Below, piece after piece: positions 43,110 through 51,564 of a stretch of DNA of 64,000 nucleotides (positions are counted from its first letter, which is position 1; every line of letters starts with the position of its first letter). Both the position numbers and the translations under genes were made by a program. The stretch comes from Catellatospora paridis (GTDB lineage Bacteria > Actinomycetota > Actinomycetes > Mycobacteriales > Micromonosporaceae): the NCBI RefSeq assembly GCF_009720365.1, contig NZ_ML769313.1, positions 124,001 through 188,000 of the forward strand, written 5' to 3'. The notes beneath the pieces are model-generated. The model did no database searches, was not told the DNA's origin, and was given only the letters and a program-made list of their open reading frames with translations.

Positions 43110-43889
43110 TCAGTGCGTCTGCTTCGGCATGGTGAGGATCTCGGCTCCGTCGTCGGTGATGGCGATCGTGTGCTCGCTGTGTGCGGTGCGGCAGCCGGTC
43201 GCGCTGCGCAGCGTCCAGCCGTCGGCGTCGGTGACGAGTTCGGCGGTGTCCGCCATGACCCACGGCTCCAGCGCGAGCAGCAGCCCGGGGCGCAGTTTGT
43301 AGCCACGACCGGGCCGTCCGGTGTTCGGCACGTGCGGGTCCTGGTGCATCGTTGAGCCGACGCCGTGACCTCCGAACTGGGTGTTGACCGTATATCCCGC
43401 GTCGGTGAGGACCGAGCCGATGGCGTGGGAGATGTCGCCGATGCGAGCCCCCGGCCCGGCAGCCGCTATCCCTGCCTGCAGCGCGCGTTCGGTCGCGCTG
43501 ATCAGCGCGACGCTCTCCTGGGGTTTCGCGTCGCCCACGAGGAAGCTGACAGCGGAGTCGGCGACGACGCCGTCCTTGGAGACGGCTAGGTCGAGTGACA
43601 GCAGGTCGCCGTCGGCGAGCGCGTAGTCGTAGGGGAGCCCGTGGAGCACGGCGTCGTTGACCGATGTGCAGATGTAGTGGCCGAACGGCCCGCGTCCGAA
43701 GGAGGGCGCGTAGTCGACGTAGCAGGACAGCGCCCCGGCCTCGGCGATCATCTGCTTGGCCCACCGGTTGATGTCCAGCAGGTTGGTGCCCACCGCGCTG
43801 CGGCTCTTCAGCGTCTGCAGAATGTCGGCGACCAGGGCGCCTGCCGCCTTGGCTCGGGGCAGTTCGGCGGGGTCCAGGATCTCGATCAT
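43110..43889 (-). CDS. map: Type I methionine aminopeptidase
   Basis: A 259-residue cytosolic metalloprotease that removes N-terminal methionine. Metal ligands are Asp100 (SLDLAVS), Asp111 (VADSAVSF), the His in FGGHGVGSTMH, the Glu in LALEPWVM and the last Glu in AHSEHTIAI. CTSVNDAVLHG is the substrate-binding segment. GAGAAAGG precedes ATG 43889. It is not in the ribosomal-protein operon, where the housekeeping map usually is, and is divergent from a small XRE regulator, so this is probably an accessory copy under its own control. Confidence 0.93.
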   Translation of the reverse strand: MIEILDPAELPRAKAAGALVADILQTLKSRSAVGTNLLDINRWAKQMIAEAGALSCYVDYAPSFGRGPFGHYICTSVNDAVLHGLPYDYALADGDLLSLDLAVSKDGVVADSAVSFLVGDAKPQESVALISATERALQAGIAAAGPGARIGDISHAIGSVLTDAGYTVNTQFGGHGVGSTMHQDPHVPNTGRPGRGYKLRPGLLLALEPWVMADTAELVTDADGWTLRSATGCRTAHSEHTIAITDDGAEILTMPKQTH

Positions 43890-43914
43890 GCGACGCCTTT
43901 CTCAGGAACCAATA

Positions 43915-43950
43915 ACTATCCCGGCCATATTATCCCGGTACTATAATCCG
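43915..43950 (+). promoter_or_regulatory. Promoter with TATCCCGG repeats; leaderless start
   Basis: TATCCCGG occurs at 43917-43924 and 43931-43938, a 14-base period, and a degenerate third copy TATAATCCG lies at 43942-43950. A perfect TATAAT -10 box (43942-43947) ends only 6 bases before the XRE ATG (43954), so transcription should start at or near the A of the ATG. The repeats overlap the promoter and are likely the XRE operator, shared with the divergent map gene. Confidence 0.7.
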
Positions 43951-43953
43951 ACC

Positions 43954-44256
43954 ATGGTCAGGTTGCCGCTCACCGCGGCGGAGGTCGAGCGCGGACGCCG
44001 CCTCGGTGCCCTGCTGCGTCGCGCCAGGAGAGAGCGCTCGATGCTCGAGACCGCGCTCGACGCACGCGTCTCCCCGGAGACGCTCCGGAAGATCGAGTCG
44101 GGCCGCGTGGCGACTCCTGCCTTCCCGACCATAGCGGCGATCGCCGACGTCCTCGGCCTCTCCCTCGATGCCGTATGGGCCGAGATCAACCAGCCTGAGC
44201 CCGGTGTCGAACCGATCGGCTCCGGCCGTGGCGCACGTGAGCGGTTGGCCGCGTAA
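43954..44256 (+). CDS. XRE-family regulator
   Basis: A 100-residue Cro/C1-type regulator. The helix-turn-helix is in LGALLRRARRERSMLETALD, then RVSPETLRKIESGRVATPAF and AIADVLGLSLDAVWAEI. The C-terminal 20 residues are disordered. It is divergent from map across 64 bases that carry the repeat operator. The ATG is probably translated from a leaderless message, since the -10 box leaves no room for a 5' UTR. Confidence 0.9.
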   Translation: MVRLPLTAAEVERGRRLGALLRRARRERSMLETALDARVSPETLRKIESGRVATPAFPTIAAIADVLGLSLDAVWAEINQPEPGVEPIGSGRGARERLAA

Positions 44257-44572
44257 GTCCGCAATGCCCTGACGGACCTGCCGTGCCGGGCGGTGGAGCC
44301 ATGCCCGGTGGGTACACCGCATCCGTTGTCACGCCGGCCGGTTGCGATTCCTTCAGCGGCGATCCAGCCCAACGTATCCATTTCATTGAATACCCGCACG
44401 TCGCGCTGTCGATCACCTGGATAGGTCGCGGAGTCGCTTTCGGACGGCGGGTTCGTGCGGCGTGTGGCGGGTGGGTGACTTGGGTCACCTATGGGCTTCC
44501 CGGTGATCGCTAGCTCGGTTAGCCTTACCTAACTTTAGGCAGCCCTTTCTTCAGTGAGAACGGAAATCCCTC
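44257..44572. other. 316-base gap ending in the iron-uptake promoter region
   Basis: The left 240 bases show nothing I can identify: no open frame with a plausible start, no strong hairpin. The right end carries the iron box and the leader of the siderophore-binding protein gene. Confidence 0.5.
44517..44532 (+). promoter_or_regulatory. DtxR/IdeR-type iron box
   Basis: GGTTAGCCTTACCTAA; its reverse complement TTAGGTAAGGCTAACC matches the classical iron box TTAGGTTAGGCTAACC at 15 of 16 positions. It is 40 bases before the binding-protein start and indicates repression by iron-loaded DtxR, IdeR or DmdR. Confidence 0.88.
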
Positions 44573-45577
44573 ATGCGCATCTGGCGCCCGATCGTTGCCG
44601 CTGCGGCGCTGAGCCTGACGCTCGCCGCCTGCGGCTCGACCGATACTCCCGAAACGACGCCGACGTCCGCCGGTCCCTGGCAGTTCACCGACGGTTCCGG
44701 CGAGGTCGTCAAGGCCGACAAGACCCCGACCCGGATCATCGCGCACGCCGGTGAGGCCGCCGCGCTGATGTCCTTCGGCATCAAGCCCGTCGGCGTCTAC
44801 GCCGACGAGTCGGTCAAGACCGATCCCAACCTCAAGGGCCTGGACCTCACCGGCATCGAGATCCTCGGCGAGGAGTGGGGCAAGATCGACGTCGAGAAGG
44901 CCGCGTCGCTGCGGCCCGACCTGATCGTCGGCGACTACTGGCCCGCCGAGAAGGCCCACAGCGGCCTCGAGGAGGGCGTCGACGAGAAGAGCAAGAAGCT
45001 CAAGGAGTTGGCCCCGGTCGTCGGCGTCTCGCAGGGCAAGTCGATCGTCGACCTGGCCGAGGGCTACGAGGCCCTCGCCAAGAGCCTCGGCGCCAAGGTG
45101 GACGCCCCGGAGATCGCCGCGTCGAAGAAGAAGTTCGAGGACGCCGTCACCGCGTTCAAGGCCGCCGTCGCGACCAAGCCCAACCTGACCGTGCTGGCCA
45201 TGTCCCCGGCCGACGACAAGGTCTACGTCGCCAACCCCGAATTCGCGCCGGAGCTGCTGGACTTCCAGAAGTGGGGCCTGAAGGTCGTCAACCCCGACAA
45301 GCCCGACCCCGGCTTCCCGTACTGGGAGAACCTCAGCTGGGAGAACGCCGACAAGTACCAGCCCGACCTGATCCTGTGGGACGGCCGCTCCTACACCGAC
45401 ACCGCCAACGCCGAGTGGGGCAAGAAGCAGCCGACCTGGTTCGCGATCAAGGCCGCGAAGGCCAACGCGGTCGTCTCCTGGCCCGCGTACTGGCTGCACA
45501 CCTACGGCCACTTCGCCGCCGAGCTGGACAAGCTCACCACGGCGATCAAGGCCGCGGACGAGAACGTCGGCAGCTGA
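44573..45577 (+). CDS. Iron-siderophore ABC substrate-binding lipoprotein
   Basis: A 334-residue FecB/FhuD-type binding protein. The signal peptide ends at SLTLAAC (Cys20), so it is a lipoprotein. The class III binding-protein pattern is seen in TRIIAHAGEAAALMSFGIKP, VEKAASLRPDLIVGD, and YQPDLILWDGRSYTD. The ligand-binding Trp/Tyr residues cluster near the C-terminus (WPAYWLHTYGHFAAELDKL). It heads a four-gene import operon behind an iron box. No siderophore synthesis gene is nearby, so it may take up a foreign siderophore or one made elsewhere. Confidence 0.92.
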   Translation: MRIWRPIVAAAALSLTLAACGSTDTPETTPTSAGPWQFTDGSGEVVKADKTPTRIIAHAGEAAALMSFGIKPVGVYADESVKTDPNLKGLDLTGIEILGEEWGKIDVEKAASLRPDLIVGDYWPAEKAHSGLEEGVDEKSKKLKELAPVVGVSQGKSIVDLAEGYEALAKSLGAKVDAPEIAASKKKFEDAVTAFKAAVATKPNLTVLAMSPADDKVYVANPEFAPELLDFQKWGLKVVNPDKPDPGFPYWENLSWENADKYQPDLILWDGRSYTDTANAEWGKKQPTWFAIKAAKANAVVSWPAYWLHTYGHFAAELDKLTTAIKAADENVGS

Positions 45578-45587
45578 TCCACCGCAC

Positions 45588-46616
45588 ATGAGCAGCTCAA
45601 CAGTGCGAGCACGGCGAGCGCTGGCCCTCGGGCCCGGGCTCGCCGTGCTCGGCGTGATCCTCGCCCTGGTCGCCTTCCTCAGCATCACGCTCGGCTCGCG
45701 GGACATCGGCCTGTCCGACGTGCTGCGCGCCCTGGCCGGGCTGGACGGTGACGGCTCCATCGAGCACACCGTCACCGTCGACATGCGCGTGCCGCGGACT
45801 CTTCTGGGTGTCCTCGTCGGCGCGGCCCTCGGCGTCGCCGGCGCGGTCCTGCAGGGCGTCACCCGCAACCCGCTGGCCGACACCGGCATCATGGGCGTCA
45901 ACTCCGGCGCGGCCGCCTTCGTCGTCCTGGCCATCACCGTGCTGGGCGTACGCGGCGTCGGCGTCTACATCTGGTTCGCGTTCGCCGGCGCCATCCTGGC
46001 CACCCTGCTCGTCTACGCGATCGCGTCCCTGGGCCGCGAAGGCGCCACACCGGTCAAACTCGCCCTCGCCGGAGCGGCCGTCACCGCGGGCATGGGCTCG
46101 CTCACCACCGGCATCGTCATGACCAACGTCGACGCCCTCAACGAGCTCAGGTTCTGGCAGGTCGGCTCACTCGCAGGCCGGTACGCGCCCATCCTCACCG
46201 GCGTCGCGCCGTTCCTGGTCATCGGCCTCGTCGCGTCGCTGGCCTGCGGCCGGGCGCTCAACGGCCTGGCCCTCGGCGAGGACACCGCCCGCGGCCTCGG
46301 CCAGCGCGTCGGGCTCACCCGCGCCGCCGCGTTCGCCATCGTCGCGGTGCTCGCCGGCGCCGCGACCGCCGCCTGCGGCCCCATCGTGTTCGTCGGCCTG
46401 GTCGTGCCGCACCTGGCCCGGTTCATCTGCGGACCGGACTACCGCTGGATCCTGCCGTACTCGATGCTGCTGTCACCGATCGTGCTGCTGCTCGCCGACA
46501 TCGTCGGCCGGGTCGTCGCCCGCCCCGGGGAACTGCAGGTCGGCGTCGTGCTCGGCGTCCTGGGCGCGCCCGTGTTCATCGGCATCGTCCGCTACGGCCG
46601 ATTGTCGGAGGCATGA
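45588..46616 (+). CDS. FecCD-family siderophore permease 1
   Basis: A 342-residue permease of the BtuC/FecCD type with about nine to ten membrane helices. Signature parts are MRVPRTLLGVLVGAALGVAG, ILQ-type loop GAVLQGVTRNPLADTGIMGV, and the C-terminal GPIVFVGLVVPHLARFICGP. It begins 10 bases after the binding-protein gene and is followed by the second permease one base later. The two permeases form a heterodimeric channel for the ferri-siderophore. Confidence 0.93.
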   Translation: MSSSTVRARRALALGPGLAVLGVILALVAFLSITLGSRDIGLSDVLRALAGLDGDGSIEHTVTVDMRVPRTLLGVLVGAALGVAGAVLQGVTRNPLADTGIMGVNSGAAAFVVLAITVLGVRGVGVYIWFAFAGAILATLLVYAIASLGREGATPVKLALAGAAVTAGMGSLTTGIVMTNVDALNELRFWQVGSLAGRYAPILTGVAPFLVIGLVASLACGRALNGLALGEDTARGLGQRVGLTRAAAFAIVAVLAGAATAACGPIVFVGLVVPHLARFICGPDYRWILPYSMLLSPIVLLLADIVGRVVARPGELQVGVVLGVLGAPVFIGIVRYGRLSEA

Positions 46617-46617
46617 C

Positions 46618-47676
46618 ATGACAGCTACCGCCACCCGCACCAGCTCCGCCACCGCGGCCGCGCTGCGCGCCACCCGCCGCCATCGCGCCGTGCGCGCCTT
46701 CGCCGCGACGACCGGCCTCACCGCCGCCGTGGCAGCCCTGTTCGTGCTGACCATGATGGTCGGCAGCTTCCGGCTCACCGCCGGTGAGGTCATCACCTCC
46801 GTGCTGCACCTGGCCGACACCCCCAGCGTCGACTTCGTCGTACGCGGCCTGCGGCTGCCGACCGCGCTGTCCGCGCTCACCGTCGGCCTGGCCCTCGGGG
46901 CGTCCGGCACCGTGTTCCAGCAGCTGCTGCGCAACCCGCTCGCGTCACCGGACTTCGTCGGCATCACCTCCGGCGCGAGCCTGGCAGCCGTCAGCGGCAT
47001 CGTGCTGTTCCAGGTCGGCGGCCTCGCCGTCTGCGCGCTGGCACTCGGCGGTGCGATCACCGCAGCCGTGGTCATGTATCTGCTGGCCTGGCGAGACGGC
47101 GTCAGCGGCTACCGCTTCATCCTCATCGGCATCGGCGTCGCCGTGTTCTTCGAAGGCCTCACCGGATACATGCTCATCAAGGCTGAGCTGTTCGAAGCCC
47201 GGCAGGCCATGCACTGGCTGACCGGCTCGGTCGGCCAGGCCAGCGACGACGAGCTCCAACTGCTCGGCGGCGCGCTCGTCGTGCTGCTGCCCCTGGCCGT
47301 GATCCTGTCCCGCAAACTGCGCGTGCTCGAACTCGGCGACGACACCGCCCGCGCCCTCGGCTCGCGCGTCGAGATCACCCGCGCCGCCCTGCTGGCCACC
47401 GCGGTGCTGCTCGTCGCACTGGCGGTCGCGGTCGCCGGGCCGATCGTGTTCGTCGCACTGGTCGCCGGCCCGATCGCCAACCGGCTGCTCGGCCCCGCGA
47501 CCGGCAGCATCGCCGCGGCCGCACTCGTCGGCGCGGTCCTGGTGCTCAGCGCCGACCTCGTCGCCGTCCACCTGCTGCCCACGCCGCTGCCGACCGGTGT
47601 GGTCACCGGCGCGGTCGGCGCACCGTATCTGCTGTGGCTGCTCGCCACGACCAACCGAAGGGGAGCCGGCGGATGA
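46618..47676 (+). CDS. FecCD-family siderophore permease 2
   Basis: A 352-residue partner permease. It has the same signatures: LRLPTALSALTVGLALGASG, VFQQLLRNPLASPDFVGITS, and AGPIVFVALVAGPIANRLLG. It starts 1 base after the previous stop and overlaps the ATPase gene by 4 bases. It forms the heterodimer with the permease at 45588. Confidence 0.93.
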   Translation: MTATATRTSSATAAALRATRRHRAVRAFAATTGLTAAVAALFVLTMMVGSFRLTAGEVITSVLHLADTPSVDFVVRGLRLPTALSALTVGLALGASGTVFQQLLRNPLASPDFVGITSGASLAAVSGIVLFQVGGLAVCALALGGAITAAVVMYLLAWRDGVSGYRFILIGIGVAVFFEGLTGYMLIKAELFEARQAMHWLTGSVGQASDDELQLLGGALVVLLPLAVILSRKLRVLELGDDTARALGSRVEITRAALLATAVLLVALAVAVAGPIVFVALVAGPIANRLLGPATGSIAAAALVGAVLVLSADLVAVHLLPTPLPTGVVTGAVGAPYLLWLLATTNRRGAGG

Positions 47677-48449
47677 GCCGACTGCGCGCCGAGGGCCTCA
47701 CCCTCGGCTACGACGCCGAGCCGATCGTCCGCGACCTCGACGTCACCGTGCTCGACGGCAAGGTGACCGCGATCGTCGGCGCCAACGCCTGCGGCAAGTC
47801 CACGCTGCTGCGCGGCCTGGCCCGGCTGCTGCGCCCGCGCGCGGGCAACGTGCTGCTCGACGGCAAGGCCATGGCCGACCTCAGCACCCTGGACGTCGCC
47901 AAGGTGCTCGGCCTGCTGCCGCAGGCCCCGCTCGCCCCCGACGGCATCACCGTCGCCGACCTCGTCTCCCGCGGCCGCTACCCGCACCAGGGCTGGTTCC
48001 GCACCTGGAACGACCGCGACCACGATGCCGTCGCCCGCGCCCTCGACGCGACCGACACCGCCGACCTGGTGAACCGGCCGCTGCGGCAGCTGTCCGGCGG
48101 CCAGCGCCAGCGGGTCTGGATCGCGATGGCCCTGGCCCAGGACACCGACCTGCTGCTGCTGGACGAGCCCACCACGTTCCTGGACATCAACCACCAGGTC
48201 GAGCTGCTTCGCCTGCTGCGCACCCTGAACGCGCAGGGCGGCAAGACGATCGTCGCCGTGCTGCACGACATCAACCTCGCCAGCCGTTATTGCGATCACA
48301 TCATCGCGATGGCGGACGGGGCCATCGTCGCCGAGGGCGCGCCGCGCGACGTCATCACCGCCGAGCTGATCGAGAAGGTGTTCGGGCTGGCCTGCGTGAT
48401 CGTGGCCGATCCGGTGGCAGGCACCCCGATCATCGTGCCGGCCGATTAG
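47673..48449 (+). CDS. Siderophore ABC transporter ATP-binding protein
   Basis: A 258-residue FepC/FecE-type ATPase. Walker A is VGANACGKSTLL, the signature motif LSGGQRQRVWIAMAL, and Walker B LLLLDEPTTFLDI, followed by the switch histidine in VLHDINLASRYCDH. The ANAC form of Walker A is common in siderophore ATPases of actinobacteria. ATG 47673 overlaps the permease stop (ATGA). It powers the importer and completes the four-gene operon. Confidence 0.93.
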   Translation: MSRLRAEGLTLGYDAEPIVRDLDVTVLDGKVTAIVGANACGKSTLLRGLARLLRPRAGNVLLDGKAMADLSTLDVAKVLGLLPQAPLAPDGITVADLVSRGRYPHQGWFRTWNDRDHDAVARALDATDTADLVNRPLRQLSGGQRQRVWIAMALAQDTDLLLLDEPTTFLDINHQVELLRLLRTLNAQGGKTIVAVLHDINLASRYCDHIIAMADGAIVAEGAPRDVITAELIEKVFGLACVIVADPVAGTPIIVPAD

Positions 48450-48479
48450 CCGGCCAGGCCGTCGGGAGTAGGGTGGATC

Positions 48480-49199
48480 ATGGTCTTGGACAGGTCCCGA
48501 TGGCCGGCAGGGTTCGCGGTCGTGTTCGCGGTCGCGGGCACCGCCGCGGTGATGTACGCGCTCGGCGTGCTGCCCGAGCCGTGGACGCGCGGCTACATCA
48601 GCGAGGGCGGTGTGGCCACCAGCCCGCGGGACGGGATCTACCGGACCGGCATCCTGGCCCTGGCCGGCTCGCTGGCCCTGCTCGGGGCGGCGTTGCGGCG
48701 GCTGGTGCCGTTCGTGTGCGCGATGCTGGTGGCCGCGGCCGTCTTCGGCGTGCTCTCGTCGGCGGTGTCGTGCACCCCCGGGTGCCCGCTGCCGCCCTAC
48801 GAGCCGTCGACGGCGCCGGATCTGGTGCACGCCGGGGCGAGCGTGCTCGCCGTCGGGCTGGCGGTGGTGGCGATGGTCGCCGTGGCGCTGATCGCGTTGC
48901 AGCCGGCGCTGCGGCGTACCGCGCGGGTGTTCTCCGGGGTGACCGTGCCCCTGGCATTGTTGCTGGTGATCGGGCTGCTGGCGATCGGACGGGGGTTGTT
49001 CACGAGCGTGCTGGAGCGGGTGGCGCTGGTGCCCGTGGTGGGCTGGGTCGTGGTGACCGGAGTGCTGCTGTGCCGCCTGCCCAAGGCGGTCGTGCCGGCT
49101 CAGGCGCAGTTCGCGGGACGGTCGAAGGCGGCGTCCGGGATCGCGCTGGCCGACGGTGCATCCGACGCGCAGGCAGCGGAGCGGGCCACGGCCGGATAG
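48480..49199 (+). CDS. DUF998 membrane protein
   Basis: A 239-residue protein with about six predicted membrane helices, matching the DUF998 pattern with ISEGG near residue 40 and a Cys pair in SCTPGCPLPP. It starts 30 bases after the ATPase gene and could be read through from the iron operon, but no functional link is known. Its C-terminal 30 residues are Ala-rich and cytoplasmic. Function unknown. Confidence 0.8.
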   Translation: MVLDRSRWPAGFAVVFAVAGTAAVMYALGVLPEPWTRGYISEGGVATSPRDGIYRTGILALAGSLALLGAALRRLVPFVCAMLVAAAVFGVLSSAVSCTPGCPLPPYEPSTAPDLVHAGASVLAVGLAVVAMVAVALIALQPALRRTARVFSGVTVPLALLLVIGLLAIGRGLFTSVLERVALVPVVGWVVVTGVLLCRLPKAVVPAQAQFAGRSKAASGIALADGASDAQAAERATAG

Positions 49200-49254
49200 C
49201 CGAAAGACTCGGCTGCGGTTCCCCTCTCGCGGCAGATCATCGGTCTGCTGCACT

Positions 49255-49749
49255 ATGTCGTCCGTGGACATTCTTGGACCGGTGCTCGGATTCCTCGGCG
49301 GCGCGCTGGCCGTCGGGCTCGGCTTCCTGCAGTGGCGGCGCACCGAGCGCAACCGCCGCACCCGGGAGCTGAGCCAGCGCAGCGCGGGGGCGATCGAGGA
49401 GCTGCAGTCGCGTCTGCGGCAGCTGCAGATCCTGTCCCGGGGCGGGGCGATCTCGGCGGAGGCGCTGGGGGAGCAGACCCGGCACCTCAACATCTTCCTG
49501 ATCGAGAAGCGCAGCGTGCTGGACGCGGAGATCGAGACTGCCGCGCGCGACTATCTCGCCGCCCTGGGCGATATCCACCGCGAGATCGCCGAGGCGGCCG
49601 CCGCGACGCAGGACGACTGGGCGAACACGCTGGCTCGCCCGCAGAGCGAGACCGAGGCGCTGCGCCACGCCGTCGAGCGGATGGAGGCGGCCGAGACGGC
49701 CCTGACCGGCCGCCTGCATCGGGCCTGGGAGAACATGCCCGCCGCCTGA
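49255..49749 (+). CDS. Membrane-anchored coiled-coil protein
   Basis: A 164-residue protein with a single N-terminal transmembrane helix (about 4-22, ILGPVLGFLGGALAVGLGFL) and a long charged helical region predicted as coiled coil (RTRELSQRSAGAIEELQSRL ... IETAARDYLAALGDIHREIA). No family recognised. ATG 49255 is chosen because the membrane segment follows at once. It could be a scaffold or cytoskeleton-like protein at the membrane, but that is speculation. It ends before a terminator. Confidence 0.68.
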   Translation: MSSVDILGPVLGFLGGALAVGLGFLQWRRTERNRRTRELSQRSAGAIEELQSRLRQLQILSRGGAISAEALGEQTRHLNIFLIEKRSVLDAEIETAARDYLAALGDIHREIAEAAAATQDDWANTLARPQSETEALRHAVERMEAAETALTGRLHRAWENMPAA

Positions 49750-49770
49750 CCACGGGCGGCGGAGCACGCG

Positions 49771-49797
49771 GGTCCGGCGGGGTGCTGCCGCCGGACC
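49771..49797. terminator. Bidirectional terminator
   Basis: A perfect 10-bp stem (GGTCCGGCGG / CCGCCGGACC) with a 7-base loop, between the convergent coiled-coil and MFS genes. Confidence 0.8.
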
Positions 49798-49812
49798 TCG
49801 CGGGTGCCCGCG

Positions 49813-51081
49813 TCAGCCGACGTGCACCGCCACCGCCTCGACGGGGACGTCGTCGAACCGGGCCGTGCGCACCACCAGCAGCGCGATCGCCAGTGCGGCC
49901 GTCATCCCGGCGAGGATCACCGCGGTCATCGCCATCGCGTCCGCGCCGAGCAGCCCGACCATCGGCGCGGCCACCGCGCCGACGCCGAACTGGACCGCGC
50001 CCAGCAGGGCCGCGGCGGTCCCGGCCGCTTCGCCGTGGCGGGACATGGCCAGGGCGGGCGCGTTGGGCAGGGCGAGGCCGCTGGCGGCCAGGACCGCCCA
50101 CAGGCCGCAGAGCAGGGCGGGCAGGCCACCGACGCCGGTCGCGGCGAGCGTGACGAGGACGGCCGCGGCGGCAGCACCGGCGACCAGCGCGCCGACGAGG
50201 ATCCGCTGCGGGGTGTAGCGGCGCAGCAGGCGCACGTTGAGCTGGGTCGCGCCGATGAGCCCGGCCGCGCCGGCGCCGAACGCGATCGCGAACTGCTGCT
50301 CGTCCAGGCCGTACTGCTCTTGCAGCACGAACGAAGAACCGGCGACGTATGCGAACAGCCCGGCCATGGCCAGGCCCGCCACGAACACCAGCCCGACGAA
50401 CGTGCGGTCCCGCAGCAGCGCGCGGTACATGCGCAGCGTGCCGGCGGTGCCGCCGGTGCGCCGCCGCTCCGGGGGCAGCGTCTCGCGCAGGCCGAACACG
50501 GCCACCAGGGTCAGCGCGATGCCGAATCCGGCCAGCACCACGAACACGCCCCGCCACTGCGTCCAGCGCAGCACCGCCCCGCCGAGCGTGGGTGCGAGCA
50601 CGGGCGCGGCGCCCATGACGAGCATCAGCCGGGAGAAGAGGCGGGCGAACGCGGTGCCGTTGAACAGGTCCCGAACGACGGCCATGGCCACGACCGAGGA
50701 CGCGGCGACGCCGAGCCCTTGCAGGACGCGTAGCGCGCCGAGGGTGAGCACGTCGGGGGCGATGACGCACAGGGCGGAGGCGAGCACGTGCACCAGGAGT
50801 CCGAGGATCAGCGGCTTGCGGCGGCCGTACGCGTCGGAGAGCGGGCCGATGACGAGCTGGCCGAGGCCCAGGCCGGCGAGCGTGCCGGTGAGGGTGAGCT
50901 GCACCGCGGTGGAGGTCGTGGCGAGGTCATCGGTGATCGCGGGCAGGGCCGGAAGGTACATGTCGATGGTCAGCGGGCCGATCGCGATCAGCGAACCGAG
51001 GACGAGTACCAGCCGCAGCTGCTGCGCGCCGCTCATGAGGTCGCCGGGCGTGCGCGTGGCTGTGGCGGGAGGTGTGGTCAC
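49813..51081 (-). CDS. MFS exporter, Bcr/CflA family
   Basis: A 422-residue inner-membrane drug:proton antiporter with twelve predicted helices. The Bcr/CflA pattern is visible in LVLGSLIAIGPLTIDMYLPA, LPAITDDLATTSTAVQLTLT, and the motif A-like GPLSDAYGRRKPLILGLLVH. It probably expels bicyclomycin-, sulfonamide- or chloramphenicol-like compounds, though the real substrate is unknown. It is a single gene. Confidence 0.92.
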   Translation of the reverse strand: MTTPPATATRTPGDLMSGAQQLRLVLVLGSLIAIGPLTIDMYLPALPAITDDLATTSTAVQLTLTGTLAGLGLGQLVIGPLSDAYGRRKPLILGLLVHVLASALCVIAPDVLTLGALRVLQGLGVAASSVVAMAVVRDLFNGTAFARLFSRLMLVMGAAPVLAPTLGGAVLRWTQWRGVFVVLAGFGIALTLVAVFGLRETLPPERRRTGGTAGTLRMYRALLRDRTFVGLVFVAGLAMAGLFAYVAGSSFVLQEQYGLDEQQFAIAFGAGAAGLIGATQLNVRLLRRYTPQRILVGALVAGAAAAAVLVTLAATGVGGLPALLCGLWAVLAASGLALPNAPALAMSRHGEAAGTAAALLGAVQFGVGAVAAPMVGLLGADAMAMTAVILAGMTAALAIALLVVRTARFDDVPVEAVAVHVG

Positions 51082-51160
51082 GCTGACAACAACTGGATAC
51101 CGGCGGGTATGTTCCCCGTCGGCGGCGAGATGGTGCAGATCACACGCCGGATCGCGGTGG

Positions 51161-51523
51161 CTACCCGAGCACGAAGCTGTACATCGTCGTCGCGACGGTG
51201 AGGGTCAGCATGCCGGTGGCGTTGACGAAGAGGTAGCGCCCGAAGTCGCGGGCGGCGATGTGCATGGTGATCGCCACGACGAAGTAGGCGACCAGTGCCA
51301 CGCAGGTCAGCGCACCGAGCAGGGGCACCCAGACCCCTGCGATCAGACCGGCGGCGGCGGCGAACTTCAGTGGTGGCAGCAGCCGCCACCACCGTCGTGG
51401 AAAGCGCACGGCTTCGAGGCACGCGGCGACGAAGCGCGCCGGTTTGACGCACAGCACCCCGTCGGCCACCTGGATCAACGCGAGGACGACCACCGGCCAG
51501 GCCGGGTCGGGCAGCGTGGACAC
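51161..51523 (-). CDS. DoxX-like membrane protein
   Basis: A 120-residue membrane protein with four predicted helices (VVVLALIQVADGVLCV; WRLLPPLKFAAAAGLIAGVW; LGALTCVALVAYFVVAITMH; FVNATGMLTLTVATTMYSFV). It has the same layout as the DoxX-like protein at 39349. GTG 51523 has GGAGG seven bases upstream. It lies 41 bases after the asparagine synthetase gene on the same strand, so they may be co-transcribed. Role unknown. Confidence 0.82.
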   Translation of the reverse strand: MSTLPDPAWPVVVLALIQVADGVLCVKPARFVAACLEAVRFPRRWWRLLPPLKFAAAAGLIAGVWVPLLGALTCVALVAYFVVAITMHIAARDFGRYLFVNATGMLTLTVATTMYSFVLG

Positions 51524-51564
51524 GGATGCCTCCGATATCAACCGTTTTGGTGCGGGACGGGCGA

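Noticed and set aside
44517-48449. A siderophore biosynthetic cluster
   Set aside because: Only import genes are present; flanking genes are membrane proteins and regulators.
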